Shown here: positions 53,234-62,322 of the stretch, one piece after another
Numbering within the stretch: position 1 is the stretch's first letter
Layout: the number at the start of each line of letters is the position of its first letter
NCBI RefSeq assembly: GCF_002979435.1
Contig: NZ_PCOV01000007.1
Coordinates: 124,001-188,000, forward strand
DNA length: 64,000 nucleotides
Reading direction: 5' to 3'
Origin: Microbacterium sp. MYb66
Lineage (GTDB): Bacteria; Actinomycetota; Actinomycetes; Actinomycetales; Microbacteriaceae
Program-made: the position numbers and the translations under genes
The notes under the pieces: generated by a model
Database searches by the model: none
What the model was told of the DNA's origin: nothing
What the model saw: only the letters and a program-made list of their open reading frames with translations

Positions 53234-54553
53234 ATGCGGAAGACACGCAGTCGCATGTGGAAGGTCGCAGCATCCGTCGCGGTGGCGGGCATCGCTCTGA
53301 GCGGATGTTCCGGGGGCGGGGGAGGCGGCGGTACGGGCAGCGAAGGCGAGCCGGACAGCGGTGAGCTGAACTTCGTCTACATGGGCGACGCCGACCAGCA
53401 GAAGGCGTTCAACGCCCTGTTCGCCGAGTTCAACAAGGAGTATCCCGACATCAAGCTCAAGGCCGTCGGCATCCCGAGCGGCAACTGGGCCACGTTCTCG
53501 ACCACGGTCGCCACGCGTCTCGCGGGTGGCCAGAAGATCGACATCATCCAGGTCGCGACGGAGGGGCAGCGGCTGTTCGCCTCGAAGGGGATCCTCGCCG
53601 ACCTCGGGCCCTACATCGAGCAGGACAAGGACGTCGTCGACGGCTACTGGGACGACATCAGTCCCAACCTCCAGAAGTTCAACGAGGAGTTCGCCTCGGG
53701 CCCCGACGGCGAGACCGTGTTCATCCCGGGCGGGTTCAACACCATGGCGATGTACCTCAACAAGGAGGTCTTCGACAAGGCCGGAGTGCCCATCCCCGAG
53801 GACGGCAACTGGACGTGGGACGAGTTCGTCGCCGCGGGCACGCAGATCAAGGAGAAGACCGGCGCCTACATGGTCGGCGCCGGATCGGGCTACTTCGTCG
53901 ACGTGATGCCGTGGCTCACCACCAACGGCGCCAGCACCTTCAACGAGGACTGGACCGAGCCCACGTACAACTCGGCCGAGGCCGTCGAGTCGGCGGAGTT
54001 CGCCCGGAGTCTCGTCGAGTTGGGCCTCGCGCCCAAGCCCGGCGGACAGTTCGACGGAAACACCGCGTTCAAGCAGGGCAAGCTCGCGATCCTCAGCGGC
54101 GGACGCTGGCCCGTGCTCGGCGTGCGTGAGCTCGACATGGTCGACAAGACCGTGGTCGTGAACTGGCCCACCCAGACCGGCAACGGCTCGCCCGTCGGCT
54201 GGGATGCCTGGAACATCGCCAAGAACAGCGACAACAAGCAGGCCGCATGGACCTTCATCAAGTTCCTGATGTCGGAGGAGGCCGGCAGCTACTTCGCCGA
54301 GATCGGCGGGACCATCGTGCCCGCCCGGGAATCGGTGGCGAACTCGCCCGCCTTCACGGACAACGCCCCGGAGGGGACGATCCGCCTGAGCGAGGCGATG
54401 TCGTTCGCGACGCCCATCCCGTCGATCGACCAGGGCGCTGAAGCCCAGAAGGTCATCGAGGAGGCCTGGGGCACCATCATCGCCGGGCAGGGGGAAGCGC
54501 AGAAGACCCTCGACGCCGCGCAGGCCGAGTTGGAGAAGCTGGTCGGTGAGTAG
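53234..54553 (+). CDS. ABC transporter substrate-binding lipoprotein (family 1)
   Basis: 439 residues with a GAGGAGG box. Lipoprotein signal ending ALSGC (Cys25), then a long Gly/Ser linker. The mature domain has LNFVYMGDADQQKAFNALFAEFNKEYPDI, TRLAGGQKIDIIQVATEG, FIPGGFNTMAMYLNKEVFDKAGV and FKQGKLAILSGGRWPV, typical of oligosaccharide-binding proteins. In this locus the ligand is expected to be a D-arabino-oligosaccharide or arabinose (inference). Its 3' end overlaps the first permease gene by 8 nt. Confidence 0.9.
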   Translation: MRKTRSRMWKVAASVAVAGIALSGCSGGGGGGGTGSEGEPDSGELNFVYMGDADQQKAFNALFAEFNKEYPDIKLKAVGIPSGNWATFSTTVATRLAGGQKIDIIQVATEGQRLFASKGILADLGPYIEQDKDVVDGYWDDISPNLQKFNEEFASGPDGETVFIPGGFNTMAMYLNKEVFDKAGVPIPEDGNWTWDEFVAAGTQIKEKTGAYMVGAGSGYFVDVMPWLTTNGASTFNEDWTEPTYNSAEAVESAEFARSLVELGLAPKPGGQFDGNTAFKQGKLAILSGGRWPVLGVRELDMVDKTVVVNWPTQTGNGSPVGWDAWNIAKNSDNKQAAWTFIKFLMSEEAGSYFAEIGGTIVPARESVANSPAFTDNAPEGTIRLSEAMSFATPIPSIDQGAEAQKVIEEAWGTIIAGQGEAQKTLDAAQAELEKLVGE

Positions 54554-55469
54554 TCTCGTCGCCCCCTCGGTGCGGCGCCCTGGAGCTGAGCTCCAGCGGC
54601 GTCGCGCCGCGACCGCGGGCTGGATGTTCGTCAGCCCCGCGCTGCTGCTGTTCCTGGTCTTCGTCGCCGGTCCGTTCGTGTTCGCGATCGTCCTGGCGTT
54701 CCTGAAATGGGACATGCTCACCCCGCCGGAGTTCGTCGGGCTCGACAACTTCGCGACACTGTTCTCCGACCCGATCCTGCCGCAGGTGCTGCTGAACACG
54801 TTCGTGTTCGCATTCGCATCGATCGTCACGCACCTGGTCTTCGGCCTGCTGCTCGCGCTGGCCGTGAACCGCGTGGCCAGCCGGGTCCTCGGCTACTTCG
54901 CCCGGGTGGCGATCTTCTTCCCGTTCCTCATCTCCTGGGCCGCGGTCGCACTGCTGTGGAAGTACGTGCTCGATCCCACCTTCGGATACGTGGCGCAGTA
55001 CGCCGCGGGGTTCGGCATCGAACTGCCCAACTTCTTCGCCGACCCCGCCTGGGCGATGCCGGCCATCATCTTCATCGACCTCTGGCACACGGTCGGGTTC
55101 ACGTTCATCATCATGCTGGCCGGACTCCAGACGGTCCCCAGCGAACTCGTCGAGGCCGCGCGCACCGACGGTGCGACCTCGTGGCAGGTCTTCTGGAACG
55201 TCACGCTCCCGCTGATGTCGCCCACCCTCTTCTTCGCGACCATCATCACCTTCATCGGCGCGTTCCAGATCTTCGACCCCATCCAGATCATCACGAAGGG
55301 CGGGCCGCAGAACTCCACGACGACGATCATCATGTACCTCTACGAGAAGGGCTTCCAGGCCTTCGACATGGGCTACGCCGCCGCCGTCGCGCTGCTGGTG
55401 TTCCTCATCATCATGGGGGTCACCGTCCTGCAGTTCGTCGGCCGCCGGAAGTGGGTGCACGAATCATGA
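54546..55469 (+). CDS. ABC transporter permease (MalF/UgpA type)
   Basis: 307 residues from GTG 54546, overlapping the binding-protein gene. Six membrane segments; the EAA loop is EAARTDGATSWQVFWNVTLPLMSPTLF, and TKGGPQNSTTTIIMYLYEKGF follows. It forms the importer with the next gene. An upstream ribosome-binding site lies inside the preceding reading frame, suggesting coupled translation. Confidence 0.92.
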   Translation: MSSLVAPSVRRPGAELQRRRAATAGWMFVSPALLLFLVFVAGPFVFAIVLAFLKWDMLTPPEFVGLDNFATLFSDPILPQVLLNTFVFAFASIVTHLVFGLLLALAVNRVASRVLGYFARVAIFFPFLISWAAVALLWKYVLDPTFGYVAQYAAGFGIELPNFFADPAWAMPAIIFIDLWHTVGFTFIIMLAGLQTVPSELVEAARTDGATSWQVFWNVTLPLMSPTLFFATIITFIGAFQIFDPIQIITKGGPQNSTTTIIMYLYEKGFQAFDMGYAAAVALLVFLIIMGVTVLQFVGRRKWVHES

Positions 55470-56371
55470 CTCTCCTCCCGCCCGCCGTCGACCCGGTGCA
55501 GACCGACGTGCTGACGCGCGTCGAGCGGAGCCGCCTGCGGCACCGTCACAAGCCCACCGTCGGCGGAGTCATCGTCGACGTCGTCCTCGTCGTCTTCGGC
55601 ATCCTCATGCTGTCGCCGCTCCTCTGGCTCATCGTGCAGAGCCTGACCGAGGCCGAGTTCGCCTTCGCGGCCCCGCCCCGCTGGCTCCCCCTCCCGTTCA
55701 CGTTCGAGAACTTCGCCGACGTGTTCGAGTACATGCCGTTCTTCCAGCAGTTCGGCAACTCGCTCGCCCTCGCCCTGATCTCGACGGCCGGAGCGCTGTT
55801 CTTCTCGGTGCTCGCCGCCTACGCGTTCGCCCGGATCGACTTCCGGGGCAGCCGCGTGCTGCTGGTCGTGATGCTCTCGGCGCTCATGGTCCCCGGGCAG
55901 CTGGTGATCATCCCGATCTTCATCATGATGCGCCAGCTCGGCCTCGTCGACACGCTCGCGTCGCTGTGGCTGCCCGCGCTCATCAACGTGTTCCAGATCT
56001 TCTTCCTCTCGCAGTACTTCAAGACGATCCCGCGCGAACTCGACGAGGCAGCGCGACTCGACGGGGCCGGGCACCTGTGGATCCTGTTCCGGATGCTCAT
56101 CCCGCTCTCGGCACCCGCAGTCGCCGCTCTCGCGATCCTCGGGTTCGAGGCCTCCTGGAACGGATACTTCGGCCCGCTCATCTTCCTCTCGAGCCCGGAG
56201 AACATGACGCTCCCGCTGGGACTGGTCACGCTGCAGAACGGGTTCGGCGCCGCGCCGGCCGTGATCGTGTTCGCCGCCATCACGATGGTCGTGGTGCCGC
56301 TGCTCGCGGTGTTCCTCGCGTTCCAGCGACAGATCGTCGAGAGCGTCGCGTCGACGGGACTCAAGGGATGA
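55466..56371 (+). CDS. ABC transporter permease (MalG/UgpE type)
   Basis: 301 residues from ATG 55466 (ATGA overlap). The EAA loop is DEAARLDGAGHLWILFRMLIPLSAPA; FEASWNGYFGPLIFLSSPENMTLPLGL and the C-terminal ESVASTGLKG are typical. It completes the sugar importer except for the ATPase, which is not in the window's operon. Confidence 0.92.
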   Translation: MTLLPPAVDPVQTDVLTRVERSRLRHRHKPTVGGVIVDVVLVVFGILMLSPLLWLIVQSLTEAEFAFAAPPRWLPLPFTFENFADVFEYMPFFQQFGNSLALALISTAGALFFSVLAAYAFARIDFRGSRVLLVVMLSALMVPGQLVIIPIFIMMRQLGLVDTLASLWLPALINVFQIFFLSQYFKTIPRELDEAARLDGAGHLWILFRMLIPLSAPAVAALAILGFEASWNGYFGPLIFLSSPENMTLPLGLVTLQNGFGAAPAVIVFAAITMVVVPLLAVFLAFQRQIVESVASTGLKG

Positions 56372-57075
56372 CCGGGGTGATCGCGCCCCCGCGCGCGACG
56401 ATCGATCCCGTCCTGCTGCGACTGCCCGCCGCAGCCTGGCGCGCGCTCGCGCCTCTCGCCGTGACCGGCACGGCAGCGCTGGCGGCCTGGGCCTTCGCGA
56501 CCGCAGGGTTCGGCCCCGGATCGCCCCTGGTGCCGGTGCTCGTCGCGGTGTGCTGCGCGTTCCCGGCCGCCTGGGCGATCGGCTCCCTGCACGACCGGCT
56601 CTTCGACCGCCCGCCCGTCCGCTACGGACGACGACTGCTCCTGACACTCCTCGGTGCGGGGATTCCGGCGATCGCGTTCGCCTGGTCCTTCCTCACGGCC
56701 GTCGTCGCCGAAGCCGCGACGGTGCCGCTGTTCCCGGTACTGGCGCTCGCCGCCGCAATCGTCGCCGTGCTCTGCGCGGTGGTCGCGGTGGTCGCGGTGC
56801 CGATCGGCGCGATGCGGGCCGACGTGAGTCTGCGCACCCTGGTGACGGTGTCGGCGGTCGCGGCCCTGCGTCGTCCCCTCGGCCCGCTCGCCGCCCTGGC
56901 CGCCTCGGCGGCCCTCGCCTGGCTCGGGCTGACCTGGTTCGGCGGCCTGCTGCTGCTGGTCGCACCCCTGCTCATCGTGCTCTCCGCGGCCGCGGCCTGG
57001 CCCGTCGCCACCGCGACCGGAGTGGCCCTGCCGCCGCTCGCCCCCGCCCGCCGACCCGCCAGAGGAGAATCATGA
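56368..57075 (+). CDS. Hydrophobic membrane protein of unknown function (possibly YesL/DUF624-like)
   Basis: 235 residues from ATG 56368, overlapping both neighbours by ATGA. About six hydrophobic segments rich in Ala, Val and Leu; few polar motifs (SLHDRLFDRPPVRYGRRLL between helices 2 and 3, MRADVSLRTLVTV later). A small membrane protein after sugar permeases recalls YesL/DUF624 proteins in Gram-positive sugar operons, but I see no decisive signature. Position in a tightly coupled operon suggests a role in transport or membrane sensing. Confidence 0.6.
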   Translation: MTGVIAPPRATIDPVLLRLPAAAWRALAPLAVTGTAALAAWAFATAGFGPGSPLVPVLVAVCCAFPAAWAIGSLHDRLFDRPPVRYGRRLLLTLLGAGIPAIAFAWSFLTAVVAEAATVPLFPVLALAAAIVAVLCAVVAVVAVPIGAMRADVSLRTLVTVSAVAALRRPLGPLAALAASAALAWLGLTWFGGLLLLVAPLLIVLSAAAAWPVATATGVALPPLAPARRPARGES

Positions 57076-59558
57076 CGGACATCCTGTCGACGTCCCGCCC
57101 GCACACCGAGGCCCCGGCTCTCGCGATGCCCGTCGGCGGCATCGGCACCGGCGGGTTCGCGGTGAACGCCGACGGCTCGCTGCGGCAGTGGCAGCTGCAG
57201 GGGATGCCGAACCATTTGGGGGCCCTCCCCGGCACCGGGTTCTGGATGCGCGTCACCCAGGTGGAGCCGCCCCTCAACGTGATCTCGATGGTGCAGGGAG
57301 CGCCGGTGCCCGACCCGAAGGCGTCGCTCACCACCGACGCCCACATGCCGGAATGGATGACCGCGGCCGCCGAGACGTTCGGCACGTTCGAGTCCGCATC
57401 CTTCCGCGGCACGTATCCGATCGCCGAGGTGGAGTTGACCGACTCGCGTCATCCGGTGGCCGTGCGGATGCGGGTGCTGAATCCCCTCGCGCCGCGCGAT
57501 GTCGAGTTCAGCTCGATCCCCACGGGCATGTTCGAGTTCACGCTCACCAACACCGGACCGATCGCGGTCCACGGCACGCTGGCAGGATCCTTGCTCAACG
57601 CGATCGGATGGGACGGCATCACCCCGATCGCCGAGAGCACCCCCGGGCTCGGCGGCAACGTCAACCGGCTCCGGCGCGGCAAGGGGTGGTCGCGGATCGT
57701 GATGGACAACCCGTCCTTGGACGAGAGCGATCAGCTGGCCGGTCAACTCGTGCTCGCGGCCGACGACGAGAGCGCGGCCGTGCTCACGCGGTGCAGCGGC
57801 CTGGAGCACCTCGACGCCTTCCTCCGCTCCCGCGCCGCCAACGACGGACGCGCCCGACTCGCGCTCGCACCCACCGTGGGCGACCCGCAGCTCAACGCGC
57901 CGCGGAGCGGGTCGGGGGCGAGCGCCCCCGGGCGGTCCTGGCTCGGAGTGGTCGGAGTCCCGTTCGCGCTGGAACCCGGAGCCTCCCGCACGATCCGCTT
58001 CTCGATCTCCTGGCACCTGCCGAACCGGTTCGTCGACATCGAACAGTTCGGTCGGCCGCATCCGGAATGGGGTTCGTCGCGGTTCTTCCTCGGCAACGCC
58101 TACGGGCTGCGCTTCCTCGACGCGATGGATGTGCAGGCCACGGTCGAGCGGCGCTGGGAGGAGCTCAGCGAACGGACCCGCCGGTGGACCTCGACCCTCG
58201 TCGACTCGAGCCTGGACCCGCGAGAGGCCGAGCACCTCGCGGCTCAGGCCGCCTACGTGCGGAGTCCGACGTGCTTCATCGGCGCCGACGGCCGGTTCTA
58301 CGGGTACGAGGGGTCTCTCGGCGACTCGACCTGGATGTGGTCCGGAGTCTTCGGGGGCTCGTGTCCGCTGAACTGCACGCACGTGTGGCAGTACGAGGCC
58401 GCGCTCGCCGGACTCTGGCCCCGCCTCGAGCGGAACATGCGCGACACCGAGTTCGACGTCATGCAGGCGGAGAACGGGGCGATCCCGCACCGCCTGCGCG
58501 TGCCGACCTACCTCCCGCAGATGACCGACGAGTTCATCGGGGGACCGGAGGAGCCGGCACTCGACGGGATGCTCGCGACGATCCTCAAGTCGCTCCGCGA
58601 TGTGCAGCGCGGGGCGGGCCAGGAGTGGCTGGAGCATCGGTGGCCGCGCCTCGTCCGGCTCCACGACCACATCGTCGAGCGGTGGGATGCCGATGGCGAC
58701 GGCATGCTGCGCGGCATCCAGCCGAGCACGCACGACATCGACCTGGCGGGGGCGAACCCGTTCATGGGCACGCTCTGGCTCGCCGCACTGCGGGCCTATG
58801 AGGAGCTGGCCCTGCTGGTCGGTGACGGCGACGCCGCGACCGGGGCGCGGGCGCGCTTCGAGTCCGGATCGCGACTCTACGACGAGCGGCTCTTCGACGG
58901 CACCCACTACATCCAGGAGCTCGACGAGGGCGACCCGGAGGACTTCCAGTGGCGCACCGGGGTGCTCTCGGATCAGGTCATCGGGCAGTGGTGGGCGCAC
59001 CAGCTCGGGCTCGGCGCGATCCTGCCGCCCGACCATGTGCGCAGCGCCCTGCGGCACGTCGTCGCCTCGAACCTGCGCCACGGGTTCGCGGACTTCGTGC
59101 ACCCGTACCGGGTCTACGCCGACACGGCGGACGACGTCGGGCTCCTCATGTGCACCTGGCCCGAGGGCGGGCGTCCCGACGTGCCGACCCGCTACGCCGA
59201 CGAGGTGTGGACGGGGATCGAGTGGCAGGTCGCGGCGCACTGCGTCTTCGAGGGGCTGGATGCCGAGGGGCAGGCCGTGCTGGACGGTCTGTGGGATCGG
59301 CACGACGGCCGTCGACGCAATCCCTACAACGAGATCGAGTGCGGAGACCACTACGCGCGGGCCATGGCGGGGTGGACGCTGCTGCAGGCGAGGTCGGGCG
59401 TGCGGGTCGACGAGGCCGCCGGAGAGCTGCACGTCGGCGCCGACGGACGGTGGCCCTGGATCAGCTCCGCCGGATACGGGACCGTGACGGTCGGGGAGCA
59501 CGTCGAGATCGATGTCGTCGAGGGCGACTGCCCGTTCACGGTGGTGCGGGACCGCTGA
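57072..59558 (+). CDS. GH116 family glycosidase, candidate exo-beta-D-arabinofuranosidase
   Basis: 828 residues with an AGAGGAG box. The N-terminal domain (about 1-330) begins PVGGIGTGGFAVNADGSLRQWQL, the GBA2-type N domain. The C-terminal (alpha/alpha)6 barrel has CPLNCTHVWQYEAALAGLWPRLERNMRDTEF, HDIDLAGANPFMGTLWLAAL, YADEVWTGIEWQVAAH and NPYNEIECGDHYARAMAGW, all hallmarks of GH116. There is no signal peptide. GH116 covers glucosidases, xylosidases and, from memory, an exo-beta-D-arabinofuranosidase of Microbacterium; context with GH183 and GH172 favours the last. The enzyme would trim imported arabino-oligosaccharides. Confidence 0.85.
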   Translation: MTDILSTSRPHTEAPALAMPVGGIGTGGFAVNADGSLRQWQLQGMPNHLGALPGTGFWMRVTQVEPPLNVISMVQGAPVPDPKASLTTDAHMPEWMTAAAETFGTFESASFRGTYPIAEVELTDSRHPVAVRMRVLNPLAPRDVEFSSIPTGMFEFTLTNTGPIAVHGTLAGSLLNAIGWDGITPIAESTPGLGGNVNRLRRGKGWSRIVMDNPSLDESDQLAGQLVLAADDESAAVLTRCSGLEHLDAFLRSRAANDGRARLALAPTVGDPQLNAPRSGSGASAPGRSWLGVVGVPFALEPGASRTIRFSISWHLPNRFVDIEQFGRPHPEWGSSRFFLGNAYGLRFLDAMDVQATVERRWEELSERTRRWTSTLVDSSLDPREAEHLAAQAAYVRSPTCFIGADGRFYGYEGSLGDSTWMWSGVFGGSCPLNCTHVWQYEAALAGLWPRLERNMRDTEFDVMQAENGAIPHRLRVPTYLPQMTDEFIGGPEEPALDGMLATILKSLRDVQRGAGQEWLEHRWPRLVRLHDHIVERWDADGDGMLRGIQPSTHDIDLAGANPFMGTLWLAALRAYEELALLVGDGDAATGARARFESGSRLYDERLFDGTHYIQELDEGDPEDFQWRTGVLSDQVIGQWWAHQLGLGAILPPDHVRSALRHVVASNLRHGFADFVHPYRVYADTADDVGLLMCTWPEGGRPDVPTRYADEVWTGIEWQVAAHCVFEGLDAEGQAVLDGLWDRHDGRRRNPYNEIECGDHYARAMAGWTLLQARSGVRVDEAAGELHVGADGRWPWISSAGYGTVTVGEHVEIDVVEGDCPFTVVRDR

Positions 59559-59595
59559 TGAGGGTGTGGACCGGGTCATCCGGTCCGCACCCTCA
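59559..59595. terminator. Bidirectional terminator hairpin between GH116 and GH172 genes
   Basis: Sixteen-bp stem with one G-U pair and a GTCAT loop (59559-59595), precisely in the 46-bp gap where the two genes converge. Confidence 0.72.
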
Positions 59596-59604
59596 CCGTT
59601 CTGC

Positions 59605-60738
<1,134 letters not shown>

Positions 60739-60747
60739 GGCCGCCAA

Positions 60748-60761
60748 TGTAATCGATTTCA
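60748..60761. promoter_or_regulatory. LacI-type operator, copy 3, in the GH172/LacI divergent region
   Basis: TGTAATCGATTTCA on the + strand (TGAAATCGATTACA on the other). It overlaps the presumed -10 TACATT of the GH172 gene and lies 78 bp upstream of the lacI-type gene, so it could control both. Confidence 0.8.
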
Positions 60762-60838
60762 TCTGAGATCACCAGAGAAGCGACGCGCGCGATACTGTTG
60801 CTTCACGTCCGGCGTGATCGGACAGGCAGTGAGGGTGC

Positions 60839-61822
60839 ATGACCACGATCTACGACGTCGCCGAACTCGCAGGAGTGTCTCCCGCGACGGTCTCGCGCGT
60901 GTTCAACGGCACGAGCGTGTCGGAAGAGAAGGTCGCGGCGGTGCGCGACGCCGCGGCGAAGCTGAATTTCACTCCGAACCGCACGGCGCGCACACTGCGC
61001 CGGCAGAGCTCCGAGGTCATCGCCCTCGTCATCCCCGACATCGAGAACCCCTACTTCACCGAGATGGCCCGTGGCGTCGAGGATGTCGCCTCCGAGGCGG
61101 GCTACTCGGTCGTGCTCTGCAACTCCGACGCGCAGATGGAGAAGGAGGCGACTTATCTTCGGATCGCGATCGCCGAGCACATGTCCGGCGTGATCATCGC
61201 GACCGCCGACGAGCACTCCGATCTCGACACGATCCTCGCCACCGGCCGCCCGGTCGTCGCCGTCGACCGCAGCACCACCTATGACATCGACGGCGTCGTG
61301 ATGGCCAATCGCGCGGCCGGCACCTCGGCGACCCAGGACCTGATCAACGCCGGCCACCGGCGCATCGCCTACATCGGCGGGCCGGAGCACATCGACACGG
61401 CGGCCGAGCGCGCGGCAGGATGGCGCTCCGCGCTCGCCGCCGCGCACCCGGATCTCGATCTCGACGAGCTCGAGCGTTTCGCGACCTTCCGCGTGGACGG
61501 CGGGCGAGCCGCGATGGAGGATCTGCTCGCGCTGCCGGAGCCGCCCGATGCCGTGGTCGCCGGCAACAACCTCATCGGCGTCGGCGCGATCCAGGTGCTG
61601 ACCGAGCACGGGCTCACCCCACCGGAGGTCGGCGTCGCGGTCATCGGCTCGCTCCCGTTCACGACCCTGTCGCCCACGGCGGTCACCGTGGTCCGCCTCC
61701 CCGCACGGCACATGGGCGTGACGGCCGCGCGGATGCTGCTCGAGCGCATCAAGGGCGATCAGCAGCCTGCGCGCACCATCGTGCTGCGCAACGAGATCCA
61801 GCCCGCCAGCCCCCGCGCCTGA
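60839..61822 (+). CDS. LacI family repressor of the arabinan locus
   Basis: 327 residues with a GAGGG box. The headpiece TIYDVAELAGVSPATVSRVFNG and hinge region TPNRTARTLRRQSSEVIALVIPDIENPYF are canonical. The core contains HRRIAYIGGP and DAVVAGNNLIGVGAIQVL for ligand binding. The operator TGAAATCGATTTCR, with a central CG bound by the hinge helix, lies upstream of the gene itself and of four other units in the window. Inducer is probably D-arabinose or a breakdown product (inference). Confidence 0.92.
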   Translation: MTTIYDVAELAGVSPATVSRVFNGTSVSEEKVAAVRDAAAKLNFTPNRTARTLRRQSSEVIALVIPDIENPYFTEMARGVEDVASEAGYSVVLCNSDAQMEKEATYLRIAIAEHMSGVIIATADEHSDLDTILATGRPVVAVDRSTTYDIDGVVMANRAAGTSATQDLINAGHRRIAYIGGPEHIDTAAERAAGWRSALAAAHPDLDLDELERFATFRVDGGRAAMEDLLALPEPPDAVVAGNNLIGVGAIQVLTEHGLTPPEVGVAVIGSLPFTTLSPTAVTVVRLPARHMGVTAARMLLERIKGDQQPARTIVLRNEIQPASPRA

Positions 61823-61828
61823 GCGGCG

Positions 61829-62128
61829 TCAGCGAGACCCCCAGAAGCGCATCGCCAGATTCGCGACCTCCTTGTCGAGGTCTTCCAGCCGACGGTCGAT
61901 CGAGCCGAGTCGGGCATCGAACTTGGCGTCCATGCCGTCGAATCTCGCGTCCATGCCGTCGAATCGTGCCTCGAACTTGGCGTCCATGCCGTCGAGCTTC
62001 GCGGACAGCTCGCCGCGGAGGGACGTGATCATCCGGTCGTTCTGTCGGATGAGCAGTGTGAGCGAGCCCAGCATGAAGGCGGCGAAGACGCCGATCAAAG
62101 TCCAGACCTGAGGCTCGTTCATCTGCAT
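61829..62128 (-). CDS. Small membrane-anchored coiled-coil protein with Met-Asp-Ala repeats
   Basis: 99 residues from ATG 62128 (MQMNEPQV; ATG 62122 is also possible); the longer ORF to 62305 would cross the kinase promoter. One N-terminal membrane helix (VWTLIGVFAAFMLGSLTLLI) leads to a coiled coil built of DGMDA(K/R)F units with 7- and 11-residue spacing (three copies), ending DLDKEVANLAMRFWGSR. Similar small proteins are common in actinobacteria without known function. It lies antisense to the locus around it, between the LacI and kinase genes. Confidence 0.65.
   Translation of the reverse strand: MQMNEPQVWTLIGVFAAFMLGSLTLLIRQNDRMITSLRGELSAKLDGMDAKFEARFDGMDARFDGMDAKFDARLGSIDRRLEDLDKEVANLAMRFWGSR
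61925..61996 (-). repeat. Short in-frame tandem repeats in the coiled-coil gene
   Basis: GGCGTCCATGCCGTCGAA-like units at 61925-61942, 61946-61963 and 61979-61996, spaced by 21 and 33 bp, i.e. 7 and 11 codons. They encode the DGMDA units and keep the reading frame. Confidence 0.8.
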
Positions 62129-62249
62129 GGCTCCATCCTGCGTGGGAAATGCCAGGTTGTCACGGTATTCCGGTGCCGCAGAGGCGGGAATCCACGAAGC
62201 GTGTGGAGTGTGTGGTTGCCCGCTGAAGGTGCAGGACGAGTGGAACTTC

Positions 62250-62279
62250 TTGCGGCATGAAATCGATTTCGCGTACAGT
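62250..62279 (+). promoter_or_regulatory. Promoter with LacI-type operator, copy 4, for the kinase/isomerase operon
   Basis: -35 TTGCGG (62250-62255), 18-bp spacer, -10 TACAGT (62274-62279). TGAAATCGATTTCG (62258-62271) occupies the spacer, the same geometry as at 53108. The kinase ATG at 62323 has a GAGGAGG box. Confidence 0.85.
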
Positions 62280-62322
62280 GGCCACAGGTTTCGGATTCTG
62301 TGCACGGCTTCGAGGAGGACTC

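Noticed and set aside
56622..59579. 985-codon - strand frame opposite GH116
   Set aside because: Antisense shadow with biased composition and no recognisable domain.
62257..62322. Upstream ATG for the kinase
   Set aside because: The ATG lies inside the LacI operator and promoter; the ATG at 62323 has a strong ribosome-binding site and starts the FGGY domain correctly.
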